Shown: positions 26,061-35,511, counted from the first letter of the stretch. The stretch is DNA of 64,000 nucleotides from Jiangella aurantiaca (GCF_004349105.1 NZ_SMLB01000020.1:35475-99474), one strand, 5' to 3'. Notes: generated from the letters alone by a model not told the origin. Program-made: numbers and translations.

Positions 26061-27311
26061 TCAACCTAGGTAACGGTGGAGGAAGGCATTGCCGAACCGG
26101 CCGTCCGGGTCGTACTCGCCGCGCAGGCGGCGGAAGTCCGCCAGCCGCGGATACCGCTCGCGCACCTGCGCGGGATCGACGGTGAACAGCTTGCCCCAGT
26201 GCGGCCGGGCGTCGTACGGGGCCAGCGCGCGCTCGATCTCCGCCAGCACCGGCCGGACGCCCTCTGGGTCCTTCGTCCAGGTGAAATGGAGACCGGCGAC
26301 GCCGCGTCCGTACGACGAGCTGAGCCAGAGGTCGTCGCCGGCGACCGTGCGCACCTCGCAGACCTGCAGCACCGGCGCGATCCGGTCGGCCAGCTTCGCG
26401 ACCGCGCCGAACGCCTCGACCGCGTGGTCGCGCGCGACCAGGAACTCCGACTGCAGCTCCTCGCCGCTGCTCGGAGTGAACCCGAGCCTGAAGTGCGGCA
26501 GCCGGTCGTACCACGGGCCGGCCACGCCGAGCTGCTCGGTGCAGTTGAGGGCCGGCATGCCGGGGACCGGGTTGCGGGGTCCGTCGGCCAGCCGGGCGCC
26601 CATCCAGGCCGGGTCCGGCGTCCAGCCGTCGCCGTCCTCCACCCGGTGCTTGACCCAGCTTCGCGTGGTGCCGGCCCAGTCGGTGAAGACGCTGACGCTG
26701 TATGCGGCCGCGAAGATCTCGTCGAACCGCTCTGCGACGGTGTCGAGCGGGAGGTCGTCGTAGACCACCTGCCGCACGTCGAACGCGGGCACGACGTCGA
26801 GCGTCACCGCCACGACGACGCCGAGCCCGCCCAGCGCCACGACCGCGCCGGCGAAGTCCGGCTCATCGCGGCGCAGCGTGACCAGTTCGCCGTCGGCCCG
26901 CACCAGCTGCAGCCCGGCCACCGCCGTCGCGAGGTTGCCGTTGCCGTCGCCGGACCCGTGCGTGGCCGTCGCGACCGCCCCGGCCACCGAGATGTGCGGC
27001 AGCGAGCCGAGGTTGTGCAGCGCCCAGCCCTGCCGGTGCAGCTCCTCGGCGAGGTCGCCGTAGCGCAGCCCGGCCGCGACGGTCACCGTGCGGGCCGCGG
27101 CGTCGACCTCGACCCGTGGCGGCAGCTCGGCGACCGACACCAGCTCGCCGGTGGTGTCGGCGACGTCGCTGAACGAGTGCCGGCTGCCCAGAGCCCGGAT
27201 TCGCCGGGTGCGTGCGACGAGGTCCTGTAGCTCCTCGACGGACGACGGCGTGTGGACCCGCGTCGCCCCATAGGTGAGGTTGCCTGCCCAGTTCGTCCGT
27301 TCCGCGCTCAC
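26061..27311 (-). CDS. Alditol oxidase (FAD-dependent, AldO type)
   Basis: This 416-residue protein starts at the GTG at 27311 (VSAERTNWAGNLTYGA). The FAD domain has GSRHSFSD, in which His45 corresponds to the covalent flavin-linking His46 of Streptomyces AldO, and HISVAGAVATATHGSGDGNG. The C-terminal HWGKLF and RYPRLADFRRLRGEYDP motifs are typical of AldO and related aldonolactone oxidases. It oxidises polyols such as xylitol or sorbitol with O2, giving aldoses and H2O2. It diverges from the methyltransferase gene over about 65 bp. Start choice rests on family N-termini; no strong ribosome site is seen. Confidence 0.88.
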   Translation of the reverse strand: MSAERTNWAGNLTYGATRVHTPSSVEELQDLVARTRRIRALGSRHSFSDVADTTGELVSVAELPPRVEVDAAARTVTVAAGLRYGDLAEELHRQGWALHNLGSLPHISVAGAVATATHGSGDGNGNLATAVAGLQLVRADGELVTLRRDEPDFAGAVVALGGLGVVVAVTLDVVPAFDVRQVVYDDLPLDTVAERFDEIFAAAYSVSVFTDWAGTTRSWVKHRVEDGDGWTPDPAWMGARLADGPRNPVPGMPALNCTEQLGVAGPWYDRLPHFRLGFTPSSGEELQSEFLVARDHAVEAFGAVAKLADRIAPVLQVCEVRTVAGDDLWLSSSYGRGVAGLHFTWTKDPEGVRPVLAEIERALAPYDARPHWGKLFTVDPAQVRERYPRLADFRRLRGEYDPDGRFGNAFLHRYLG

Positions 27312-27375
27312 AGCGAGCAGCGTACGGCCCGGGTCGCGGCGGCGCGGCGGCGGCCGGTCGAGCAAGATGGACCGC

Positions 27376-28038
27376 ATGAGGCCCTGGCTGCAGCAGTGGA
27401 TGGACGACCTCGTGAACGAGCGCTACGTCGAGGCCGACGAGAACGTCCACTTCACCGAGAACCTGGCCGAGACGGTCATCGCGGAGTACTCCCTCCCCGG
27501 TCAGCTGGTGCTCGACCCGTTCGCCGGGTTCGGCACCACTCTGGTCGTCGCGGAGCGCATGGGCCGGTCCGGCCTCGGCCTCGAGCTGCTGCCGGACCGC
27601 GCGGACATGATCCGCCGCCGGCTCGGTGGCGCCGGCGAGGTCATCACCGGCGACGCTCGCAAGGTCGGGGTGCTCGTGGACCGGCCGGTCGACCTGTGCC
27701 TGACGTCGCCGCCGTACATGACGCTGCGCAACCACCCGGAGAACCCGCTCAACGCCTACGAGACCCTCGACGGCGACTACCAGACCTACCTCGGCGAACT
27801 GGATCAGATCTTCGCGCAGGTCGCCGGGCTGCTGCGGCCGTGGGGCCATCTCGTCCTCAACGTCGGCAACATGATCGACGACGGCGTCGCCACCACCCTC
27901 GCCTGGGACGTCGGCCGGATCGCCCGGCGGCACCTGACCTTTCGGCAGGAGACGTTCCTGTGCTGGGACGAGCAGCCGGAGTGGCTCACCGGCGACTACT
28001 GCCTGATCTTCCAGCGAACGGAGGACGAGAACCGCTAG
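27376..28038 (+). CDS. Orphan N4/N6-type DNA methyltransferase
   Basis: This 220-residue protein (an alternative ATG lies nine bases upstream) has the AdoMet motif LDPFAGFGTT at residues 46-55 before the catalytic motif TSPPY at 110-114. With the motifs in this order, the fold resembles gamma-like or TRM11-like amino-methyltransferases. No restriction endonuclease or specificity gene is adjacent, so it is solitary. It may mark chromosomal sites for regulation or modify RNA; sequence alone does not decide between nucleic acids. Confidence 0.75.
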   Translation: MRPWLQQWMDDLVNERYVEADENVHFTENLAETVIAEYSLPGQLVLDPFAGFGTTLVVAERMGRSGLGLELLPDRADMIRRRLGGAGEVITGDARKVGVLVDRPVDLCLTSPPYMTLRNHPENPLNAYETLDGDYQTYLGELDQIFAQVAGLLRPWGHLVLNVGNMIDDGVATTLAWDVGRIARRHLTFRQETFLCWDEQPEWLTGDYCLIFQRTEDENR

Positions 28039-28078
28039 AGCATGCCCTGGTTGTGGTGTCATTCGAGGAGCCTGCCGG

Positions 28079-29595
28079 TCAGAACGGCGGCGGCTCAGGA
28101 TCGGGCGGGCCCGACGCGCCGACCCCGGCAGCGACCCGTGCCGATGCGCTCAGGACCGGCCCGATGGCCTCGGGTTCGACGCGGTAGTGGTGGCCGGCGG
28201 GGATGGTCCACCAGGGGGTGCCGTGCGGGTCGGTGGTGATGGTGAACCCGTGCCAGGTCTTGGCGCGGTGGTGACCGGCGTGCAGCGCCCAGGTGTTGGC
28301 GGGGCCGGTGCTGCCGCCGTGGGCGTAGGGCACCCGGTGGTCGATCTCGGCCTCGGTGGCCGGGCGGTGGCAGGTGGGGAAGCGGCAGGTCCGGTCCCGG
28401 GTGACGACGTGGGCGGCGAGGTCGGCGGGCGGGGTGTAGGTGGTGCGCCCGTACTCGAGTAGCCGCCCGTCGGCGGGTCGGTGAGCAGCCGGCGCAGGGT
28501 GGCGTCGGCGGTGATGCGGCGCACCGCGCCGGCGGGGATGGGGCCGTAGCCGTCGAGGTCGCCAGGCGCGTCGCCGGTGCCGGCGAGAGCGTCGATCGGG
28601 ACGGTGACGTGCACGGTGGCGGGCCTGCCGCGGCGTCGGCCGAGAACCACCGGCCCCGCGGTGTCGGCGGGTCGGGCGGTGTCGCCCGGACCGGCGTGCG
28701 GAGGCGCGCCGTCGCGGATCGGCTCGCCGGGCTTGCTGGTGCTGGCGAGTGTTGAGGCTGCGTTGGCGCAGTTCGGGTGGCAGCAGCCGAGGTGGCCCGA
28801 CTCCAGCGCGGTCCAGGCCAGGCCGGTGAGCAGGTCGAAGCGCAGCTGGTCCAGGGTGCGGTCGTCGCCGCTGGCGTGGGCGTGGCGGGCGGCGGCGTCG
28901 GTGGCCACCCACAGCGCGGTGACGTCTTCGGCCGGTCCGCAGACGGTCAGGGTGGCCATGCCGTCCTCACCGCCCGGCGAGGCGGGCTCGGGCCGGCCGA
29001 GGTAGCGGCGGTCGGCGGCAAGGCGGCGGCGCTGGTCGGCGCCGGCGGGGTCGGCGGCGATCACCTCGTGGCGCAGTCGCTGGTCCAGCGCCGACCGGGT
29101 GCGCGTCTGGGCGTCGGGCAGCACGGCGGTCTCGACCCGGCGGCGCAGGTCGGGGTCGGGCAGGCAGCGGGTGCGGTCGGCGATCAGCCGCGCTTTGTCC
29201 GCGTCGATGCGGCCCGCCTCGAGCGCGGCGAAGGTGTCCGGGAGGTCCTCGAGCAGCTCGACCGCCAGCGCGACCCGCCCGGTCGCGCGGCCCGGGGTCC
29301 AGCGCAGCGCCAGCGAGATCTCGTCGCCGGCCGCCTCGACCGCGCGATGGGCGTGCCCGGCGGCCAGCTCGTCCGGGGCGGCGCAGCGCTGGTACTGCGG
29401 GCGGGCCGCCAGCTCGGCGAACACCCGCAGCAGCGCGGCCTCGTCGTGGGCGAGCTGACGCTGCCGCGCCAGCGCCACCACGATGAGGTCGTGCGAGGAC
29501 AGCCCAGTGAGGTCGACGCCCACCAGCAGGGCGGCCAGCTCGGCCCCCGGCGGCGCCGCGGCCAGCCGGTCGATCGGATCGGACACCACACGCAC
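28079..29595 (-). pseudogene. DUF222/HNH endonuclease gene with a frameshift
   Basis: From the start at 29595 the frame encodes a normal DUF222 domain (LSSHDLIVVALARQRQLAHD, then DLLTGLAW) up to LRRLLTDPP. It then leaves frame near 28474 and becomes Pro/Thr-rich nonsense. One frame over, the gene resumes as DGRLLEYGRTTYTPPADL, then CRFPTCHRPATEAEIDHRVP and NTWALHAGHHRAKTWHGF, a complete HNH motif, and ends at 28079. One G appears missing from a CCG-CCG run. DUF222/HNH genes are abundant actinobacterial multicopy elements. It is either inactive, a read error, or rescued by slippage. Confidence 0.8.
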
Positions 29596-29790
29596 CCTTC
29601 TCGTCCACGATGAAAGGCGCCCCTAGGTTCGAGCGCATGCCACCCGCATTGGCCCCCCGAGGGGGCTGGGGCGGACGACCGCAGCGACTGCGACCGTGGA
29701 CGAGGTGAGAACACCTGGCGTGATGCCCTGCTTCGATGCCCGGGAACCCCTTGCTTCCGCTCCCGGTGACGGCGTGACCATCTGCCGATG

Positions 29791-29819
29791 ATCTTATCGA
29801 ACACGCGCACGAGTCGCAA
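29791..29819 (-). promoter_or_regulatory. Consensus-like promoter upstream of the HNH gene
   Basis: On the minus strand TTGCGA (29814-29819) and TAAGAT (29791-29796) are separated by exactly 17 bases, one of the best vegetative promoter matches in the window. It would give a leader of about 190 bases to 29595. The leader (29596-29780) holds no gene that I can support. Confidence 0.55.
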
Positions 29820-29844
29820 TTCGTGAGCTGCATAGGGAACACCC

Positions 29845-30729
29845 CTAGGCCGGGTCGGGCGGTCGCTCGAGGTCGCGGGCCGCGGCCAGCAGCTGCCGGA
29901 TCGCGGGCGGCGGCGGATCAGTGCGCACGGCCAGGTACGTCGTCGAGACCAGTGACCTGAGGCGGCGATAGGCGACGCCGGGCATCGGCGGCGGCGGTCC
30001 GACCTCGTAGAACAACGTCCACGACGGCGCGGCGTGGGCGAGGTCGGCGAGGGTCTCGCGCAGCGACGTGAACGGCGGGCCGGTGGGTGGGTCGATGCCG
30101 GCGGTGCGGAACGCGGCCGTCACCAGCCGGTGGAACGGCGGGTTGGCGCGCGGATCGGCCAGCCGGACCGGCAGGCCGCCCAGCTCGTGCAGCTCCAGCG
30201 TCTCATGGGCGGCGAGCGGGTGCCCGGCCGGCAGCGCCACCACGAAGGGGTCGGACCAGAGCGCGAGCAGCTCCAGTCCCGGCGCGTTGGTGACGTCGCG
30301 GACCAGGGCGGCGTCCAGCACGCCGGACCGCACGGACTCCAGCCGGTCGGCCAGCTTCACCGTGCTCAGCTGCACGCGCAGCTCCGGCGCCCGCGAGGCG
30401 ACAGCGGCGAGGAAGGCCGGCAGCCGCTGGCCGGGCGCCGGGCTGGTGCCGAGCCGGAGTGAGCCGGCGTCGGCGAGGTCGGCCGCCAGGCGCCGCGTGC
30501 GCTCCGCCGCGGCGAGCACGGCCCGCGCCTCGGGTAGCAGCCGGTCGCCCTCCGCGGTGAGCCGGACCCGCCGGGTGGTCCGCTCGAAGAGCACCACGCC
30601 GAGCTCCCGCTCCAGGCGGCGGAGCTGCTGACTGACAGCGGGCTGGCCGACGTGCAGGGCCTCGGCTGCGCGCGCGAACCCGCCCTCGTCGGCGACCGCG
30701 ACGAAGTACGCGAGCTGCCGCAGCTCCAC
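29845..30729 (-). CDS. LysR-family regulator of the FAD oxidase
   Basis: This 294-residue protein starts at the GTG at 30729 (VELRQLAYFVAVADEGGF), with GGGAGG just upstream. An ATG at 30756 lies inside the palindrome at 30755 and is rejected. The helix-turn-helix is AAEALHVGQPAVSQQLRRLE, and the effector domain follows from residue 85. It diverges from the oxidoreductase gene at 30828 and probably controls it and itself. Confidence 0.88.
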   Translation of the reverse strand: MELRQLAYFVAVADEGGFARAAEALHVGQPAVSQQLRRLERELGVVLFERTTRRVRLTAEGDRLLPEARAVLAAAERTRRLAADLADAGSLRLGTSPAPGQRLPAFLAAVASRAPELRVQLSTVKLADRLESVRSGVLDAALVRDVTNAPGLELLALWSDPFVVALPAGHPLAAHETLELHELGGLPVRLADPRANPPFHRLVTAAFRTAGIDPPTGPPFTSLRETLADLAHAAPSWTLFYEVGPPPPMPGVAYRRLRSLVSTTYLAVRTDPPPPAIRQLLAAARDLERPPDPA

Positions 30730-30754
30730 GGACCTCCCCGAGTCGGGCGGATTC

Positions 30755-30769
30755 ATCACTGTCAGTGAT
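30755..30769. promoter_or_regulatory. LysR operator between divergent regulator and oxidase
   Basis: ATCACTG-T-CAGTGAT is a 15-bp perfect dyad in the divergent promoter. It has the ATCAC-N5-GTGAT plan expected for a LysR recognition site. Confidence 0.65.
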
Positions 30770-30827
30770 AACTGTACGTGTCCTTTCGGCCTGGTACCGG
30801 AGCGGCGCGTCCGGTGGGATCGACGGC

Positions 30828-32198
30828 ATGGACACGACATTGCAATTGGCGGTCGCCGAGCTGGCGCGCCGGATCGACGGCCCCGTCCTGCTGCCGGGGG
30901 ACGACGAGTACGACCGCGAGCGGTCCGGCTTCAACCTCACCGTCGACCAGCGGCCCGACGTCGTCGTGGGTGTGGCGTCGGCCGCCGACGTCTCGGCAGC
31001 GGTGCGCTTCGCCGCCGAGCGCGGACTCCAGGTCACGGCGCAGGCCACCGGCCATGGCGCCGGCCTCCCGCTGGACGACGGCGTGCTGATCAACACGCGG
31101 CGGCTGTCCGCCGTGCACGTCGACGCCGGCGCCCGGCTCGCCCGCATCGAGGCCGGCGTGCGGTGGCAACAGGTGATCGAGCCGGCCGCGGCCGCCGGAC
31201 TGGCGCCGCTCAACGGATCGTCGCCGCTGGTCGGCGCGGTCTCGTACATGCTCGGTGGCGGCCTGCCAGTGCTCGGCCGGACGTTCGGCTGGGCCGCCGA
31301 CCGGGTCCGGCGGCTGGAGGTGGTCACCGCAGACGGCGACGTTGTCACCGTCGACCCCGATCGGAACGCCGACCTGTTCTGGGCGCTGCGCGGCGGCAAG
31401 GGCGGCTTCGGCATCGTCACGGCTGTCGAGGTCGAGCTGGTGCCGCTCCCGCAGCTGTATGGCGGCGGACTGATCTTCGCCGGCGAGCAGGCGGCCGCGG
31501 TGATGCACGCCTGGCGGGACTGGACTGGCCGGCTGCCGGACGCGATGAACTCGTCGGTCGCGCTGGTGCGGCTCCCGGACGCGCCCGGTGTGCCGGAGCC
31601 GTTGCGCGGCCGGCTCACGGTGCACGTCCGCATCGCCTACGCCGGCGACGCGGACGCGGGCGAGACACTGGTCCGGCCGCTGCGGGACGTCGGTCCGCGG
31701 CTGGTCGACGCCGTCGCGCCGCTGCCGCCGAACGGCATCGCCGCCGTCTACAACGACCCGACCGAGCCGATCGGCTACGACGAGCGCTCGCTCATGCTCG
31801 GCTCGTTCGACGACACAGCCGCGGACGCCCTGGTGGCGGCGGCCGGACCGGATGCGCCCGCCGATGGCCTGATCATGGTGGACGTGCGGCAGCTGGGCGG
31901 GGCGCTGGCGCGGCCGCCGGAGCACGCGCGCGCCCTCGACCATCGAGAGGCCGCGTTCAGCCTGGTCGCGGTTGGGTTCGATCCGGCGGCCGGGGAGGCC
32001 GTGCTGGCCCGGCTGCGGCCCTGGAGCACCGGCCTGCGGTTCCTCAACTTCGTCGGCGGCCCGGCCGCGGCCGCGCTTGCTCACGAGTCGTTCCCGCCGG
32101 AGACCCGGGCGCGGCTGGCCGCGATCAAGCGGGACCGCGACCCCGGCGGCGTCTTCCCCGCCCCGCACCTGGCGCGAGCTGACCGGCGTCAGCACTAG
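30828..32198 (+). CDS. FAD-linked oxidoreductase (VAO/BBE type)
   Basis: This 456-residue protein starts at the ATG at 30828, with GGTGGGA about nine bases upstream. The FAD-binding half has QRPDVVVGVASAADVSAAVR, TGHGAGLP where a His may link the flavin, and PLVGAVSYMLGGGLPVLGR. The substrate half has ALRGGKGGFGIVTAVEVEL. It lacks the C-terminal Tyr-rich BBE motif, ending DPGGVFPAPH instead. It probably oxidises an alcohol or sugar with O2. It is controlled by the divergent LysR (inference). The fragment at 32215-32312 that follows looks coding for about 32 residues but has no start or match. Confidence 0.82.
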   Translation: MDTTLQLAVAELARRIDGPVLLPGDDEYDRERSGFNLTVDQRPDVVVGVASAADVSAAVRFAAERGLQVTAQATGHGAGLPLDDGVLINTRRLSAVHVDAGARLARIEAGVRWQQVIEPAAAAGLAPLNGSSPLVGAVSYMLGGGLPVLGRTFGWAADRVRRLEVVTADGDVVTVDPDRNADLFWALRGGKGGFGIVTAVEVELVPLPQLYGGGLIFAGEQAAAVMHAWRDWTGRLPDAMNSSVALVRLPDAPGVPEPLRGRLTVHVRIAYAGDADAGETLVRPLRDVGPRLVDAVAPLPPNGIAAVYNDPTEPIGYDERSLMLGSFDDTAADALVAAAGPDAPADGLIMVDVRQLGGALARPPEHARALDHREAAFSLVAVGFDPAAGEAVLARLRPWSTGLRFLNFVGGPAAAALAHESFPPETRARLAAIKRDRDPGGVFPAPHLARADRRQH

Positions 32199-32315
32199 GC
32201 GGCCCGGCCAGTGGTCGAGGGGGAGGGCGAGCAGCACGTGCGCGCCTTCGGCTGGACGTGGGTACAGCCGGAGTACCGCGACGCGATCGGCACGATCAGG
32301 ACGCCCGGTCTCTGA

Positions 32316-32729
32316 TCAGGCACGTCCCGCCGCGCTGAGCCGGTCGAGGACCGCCTGGCGGTGGCAGCGCGATTGATCCGCCTCGAGGCACAGCAGCGCC
32401 ACCAGCCGGGCCGCCGACTCCTCGGCCAGCAGGTCCAGTGCCGCCTGGCCCTCAGGCTCGGCCAGCCGGTCGGCGTAGCGCTGCCGTGCAGCGTGGTCGC
32501 CCGCGGCGAACGGCACCCGGTTGTCCCTCGGGTTGCCCAGCGCCGGCAGGTGCACGTAGTCGATGCCGGCCGCCGCCAGCGCCGCGGCCAGGCCGCGCTT
32601 GGAGAAGCCGGCCTTGCGCGACATCGGTGTCAGCCGCACGTCGGCGACCAGCCCGACTCCGGACGCGGCGAGATCGGCCACGAAGGACTCGATGGTGTGC
32701 CCTTCGTAGCCGACCCCGATGACGCCCAT
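32316..32729 (-). CDS. DUF488-family protein
   Basis: This 137-residue protein begins MGVIGVGYEGHTIESFVADL. It has LVADVRLTPMSRKAGFSK, then LPALGNPRDNR and LLCLEADQSRCHRQAVLDRL, the conserved DUF488 blocks with a Cys that may be functional. The function is unknown. It starts nine bases after the drug-exporter permease, on the same strand, so it probably belongs to that transcript. Confidence 0.85.
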   Translation of the reverse strand: MGVIGVGYEGHTIESFVADLAASGVGLVADVRLTPMSRKAGFSKRGLAAALAAAGIDYVHLPALGNPRDNRVPFAAGDHAARQRYADRLAEPEGQAALDLLAEESAARLVALLCLEADQSRCHRQAVLDRLSAAGRA

Positions 32730-32738
32730 GAAGCCAGG

Positions 32739-33491
32739 CTAGGACGAGCGGCGCATCGCCCGGGTGCCCACGGCCAGGCCGAGGACCGCGACGGCGACCG
32801 AGGCGACGACGGCGGCCAGCACGGTGGACGCCGGGAACTCGCCGTTGAACAGTGCCCGCTCGGCGTCGACGACGTAGGTCAGCGGGTTCGCACTGGACAG
32901 CGCCCGCAGCCAGCCAGGCCCGTCGTCGACCGGGAGCAAGATGCCGGCCAGCAGCAACAGTGGAAACAGCACCGTCTGCTGCACCGTCCAGAACAGCCAC
33001 TCGGTGTTCTTCGACGCCAGCGCCAGCGTGTACGACAGCGCACCGAGCCCGACCGCCATGACGGCCAGGATCGCCACGCCGGCCGCCACGCCGCCGACGT
33101 GCAGATCGAAGCCGAACGGCGTGCAGACGGCGACGATGATCGCCGTCTGCACGATCATCGGGACGATCTCCTTCAGCGCCCGGCCGACGATCAGCGCCGG
33201 CCGCCGCAGCGGCGTCACCAGCGTCCGCTCGTGCGCGCCGGTCTGGATCTCGAACAGCAGGTTCGACCCGGTGAACGACGTGCTGAACAGGCATGACATC
33301 ACCACGATGCCGGGCACGAACCACTGCAGCGCGGAGCCGCCCTCCACGTCGGGCAGCAGCGGCGCGAACAGCCCGAGGAACACCAGCGGCTGGATCATGC
33401 TGAACACGACGGAGAACGGGTCGCGCAGGACGGGCCGCAGCTCGCGGCTGAAGACGGTGACCGTGTCGGTGATCATGGTCGTGCCGCTCAT
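32739..33491 (-). CDS. ABC-2 type exporter permease (DrrB-like)
   Basis: This 250-residue membrane protein has six helices. The ABC-2 signature region near residues 85-110 (TPLRRPALIVGRALKE) is followed by WLRALSSANPLTYVVDAERA. Its ATG overlaps the ATPase stop by ATGA (33488-33491), so the two are translationally coupled. It forms the membrane half of a DrrAB-type drug or lipid exporter. Confidence 0.9.
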   Translation of the reverse strand: MSGTTMITDTVTVFSRELRPVLRDPFSVVFSMIQPLVFLGLFAPLLPDVEGGSALQWFVPGIVVMSCLFSTSFTGSNLLFEIQTGAHERTLVTPLRRPALIVGRALKEIVPMIVQTAIIVAVCTPFGFDLHVGGVAAGVAILAVMAVGLGALSYTLALASKNTEWLFWTVQQTVLFPLLLLAGILLPVDDGPGWLRALSSANPLTYVVDAERALFNGEFPASTVLAAVVASVAVAVLGLAVGTRAMRRSS

Positions 33492-34498
33492 GCCGCGACC
33501 TCCTCGGCGGTAACGGTGTCGGTGCCGGAGTTGCCGACGGCGCCCTCGCGCAGGCTGCGGCCGGTCAGGTTGAGGAACACGTCGTCGAGGGTGGGCCGGT
33601 TGACGGCGGTGGACTCGACGGCGATACCGGCGGCGTCGAGGTCGCGGATGATGCCCGGGACGAGCCGTGACCCGCCCGCCACCCGCACCTCGACCGTGGC
33701 GCCGGCGGCGGTGACGGCCGCGCCCGCGAGCGCGTCCAGGCGGGCGGCCGCGCGCGCCGCGTCGGAAGCGGACGCGAAACCGAGCGTGATGAGGTCGCCC
33801 GCGTGCTCGGCCTTGAGTCGGGCCGGGGTGTCGTCGGCGATGACGGTGCCGTGGTCGATGACGATGACCCGCTCGGCCATCGCGTCGGCCTCGTCGAGGT
33901 AGTGCGTCGTCAGCACGATCGTCGTGCCGTGCTCGGCGCGCAGCTTCAGGATGTGCTCCTGCAGGTTGGCCCGGTTCTGCGGGTCCAGCCCGGTGGACGG
34001 CTCGTCGAGGAACAGCAGCCGCGGCGCGTGGATGAGGCCCATCGCGATGTCCAGCCGCCGCTTCTGACCGCCCGAGAGCGACGACACCGGCCGGTCCGCC
34101 ACGGCGGCCAGGTCCAGTGACGCGATCAGCTCGGCCGCCCGTGCCCGCGACTCGCGCACGCTCATGCCGTACGCCCGGCCCTGGCTGACCAGCTCGTCCC
34201 GGCCGCGCTGGCTGTGCGCGGCGCCGTTGCCCTGGCCGATGTACCCGATGACCCGGCGCACTTCGCGCTGCTGTACGACGACGTCGTAACCGGCGACGGC
34301 CGCGGTGCCGGAGGTCGGCGGGATCAGCGTCGTCAGCATGCGCAGCGTCGTCGATTTCCCGGCGCCGTTCGGCCCGAGGAGGGCGACCAGTTCGCCCTCC
34401 TCGACCTGCAGGTCTAGTCCGCGAACGGCCTTGACCGTTTGCTTCTTCACGGTGAAGTGCCTGGTCAGACCGCTGGTCTGAATCATGGTGGCGTTCAT
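33488..34498 (-). CDS. ABC exporter ATPase (DrrA-like)
   Basis: This 336-residue protein starts at the ATG at 34498. Walker A is GPNGAGKST (42-50), the signature SSLSGGQKRRLDIAMGL, Walker B LLFLDEPSTGLD and the switch His in TTHYLDEAD. The C-terminal DrrA extension ends TLDDVFLNLTGRSLR. An upstream ATG at 34519 is less likely. The short divergent gap to the WYL regulator holds AGAGTCC (34510) inverted at 34548, a possible shared operator. Confidence 0.9.
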   Translation of the reverse strand: MNATMIQTSGLTRHFTVKKQTVKAVRGLDLQVEEGELVALLGPNGAGKSTTLRMLTTLIPPTSGTAAVAGYDVVVQQREVRRVIGYIGQGNGAAHSQRGRDELVSQGRAYGMSVRESRARAAELIASLDLAAVADRPVSSLSGGQKRRLDIAMGLIHAPRLLFLDEPSTGLDPQNRANLQEHILKLRAEHGTTIVLTTHYLDEADAMAERVIVIDHGTVIADDTPARLKAEHAGDLITLGFASASDAARAAARLDALAGAAVTAAGATVEVRVAGGSRLVPGIIRDLDAAGIAVESTAVNRPTLDDVFLNLTGRSLREGAVGNSGTDTVTAEEVAA

Positions 34499-34560
34499 GG
34501 AAACCACGCTAGAGTCCATTCAGGCCACTTTCTGACCTCAATAGCGAGGACTCTGGAGAC

Positions 34561-35511
34561 ATGGCGAACACGAGTGCCCGGATGCTCCGGCTGCTGTCAC
34601 TGCTGCAGACGCACCGGTACTGGCCGGGGGAGGAGCTGTCCGGGCGGCTGGGCGTCAGCCCGCGCACGCTGCGCCGCGACGTCGACCGGCTGCGCGAGCT
34701 CGGCTACCCGGTCGACGCGACCCGTGGCGTCGCCGGCGGCTACCAGCTGCAGGCCGGCGCCGCGCTGCCCCCGCTGCTGCTCGATGACGAGGAAGCGGTG
34801 GCCATCGCGGTCAGCCTGCGCACGGCCGCGGGCGGCGCCGTCAGCGGCATCGAGGAGACGTCGGTGCGGGCGCTGACCAAGGTGATCCAGGTGCTGCCGC
34901 CGCGGCTGCGCCGCCGGGTCGACGCGCTGCACACGTACACCGTCCCGTCGGTCCCGGGCGACGGGCCGCGCGTCGACTCCGACGCGCTCACCGTCATCGC
35001 GCAGGCCTGCCGCGACGACGAGCGGCTGCGGTTCCGGTACACGTCCCGCGACGGCACGGCCACCGGCCGGCTGGTCGAGCCGTACCGGCTGGTGTCGCGC
35101 GGACGCCGCTGGTACCTCGTCGCGTGGGACGTCGAGCGGCACGACTGGCGCACGTTCCGGGTCGACCGGCTCACCGACCCGGTGGCGACGGGCCAGCGGT
35201 TCCGCCCGCGCGAGTTGCCGGCCGAGGACGCCGCCACGTTCGTGCACGAGCGGCTGGCCGCCGTGCCGACCCGCTACCGCGTCGTCGTCGATGTCGATGC
35301 ACCGGCCGCCGAGCTGGAGAAACAGGTGTGGACGTGGGGGACGGTCGAGCCGACCGGCCCCGCCTCCTGCCGGCTCACGATGAACGTCGACACGCTCGAC
35401 TGGCCGGCCTTCCTCCTGGCCTCCGCCGGCGCCGAGTTCGACGTCGTCGAGCCGGCCGAACTGCGCGACTACCTCCAGGAGGTGGGCGAGCGGTTCGTCC
35501 GGTCGGCCTGA
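34561..35511 (+). CDS. WYL-domain regulator (YafY/DeoR-like), paralogue 1
   Basis: This 316-residue protein has an N-terminal helix-turn-helix (RLGVSPRTLRRDVDRLRELG), a central WYL domain (about 140-215; RLVSRGRRWYLVAWDVERHDW) and a C-terminal WCX domain. GGACTCTGGAG lies just before the ATG. It diverges from the DrrAB-type exporter and probably represses or activates it in response to a ligand bound by WYL. It closely resembles the regulator at 58078. Confidence 0.9.
   Translation: MANTSARMLRLLSLLQTHRYWPGEELSGRLGVSPRTLRRDVDRLRELGYPVDATRGVAGGYQLQAGAALPPLLLDDEEAVAIAVSLRTAAGGAVSGIEETSVRALTKVIQVLPPRLRRRVDALHTYTVPSVPGDGPRVDSDALTVIAQACRDDERLRFRYTSRDGTATGRLVEPYRLVSRGRRWYLVAWDVERHDWRTFRVDRLTDPVATGQRFRPRELPAEDAATFVHERLAAVPTRYRVVVDVDAPAAELEKQVWTWGTVEPTGPASCRLTMNVDTLDWPAFLLASAGAEFDVVEPAELRDYLQEVGERFVRSA

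Noticed and set aside
32215..32312. A coding-like 32-codon fragment after the FAD oxidase
   Set aside because: No start context and no recognised family; too short to call even as a pseudogene.
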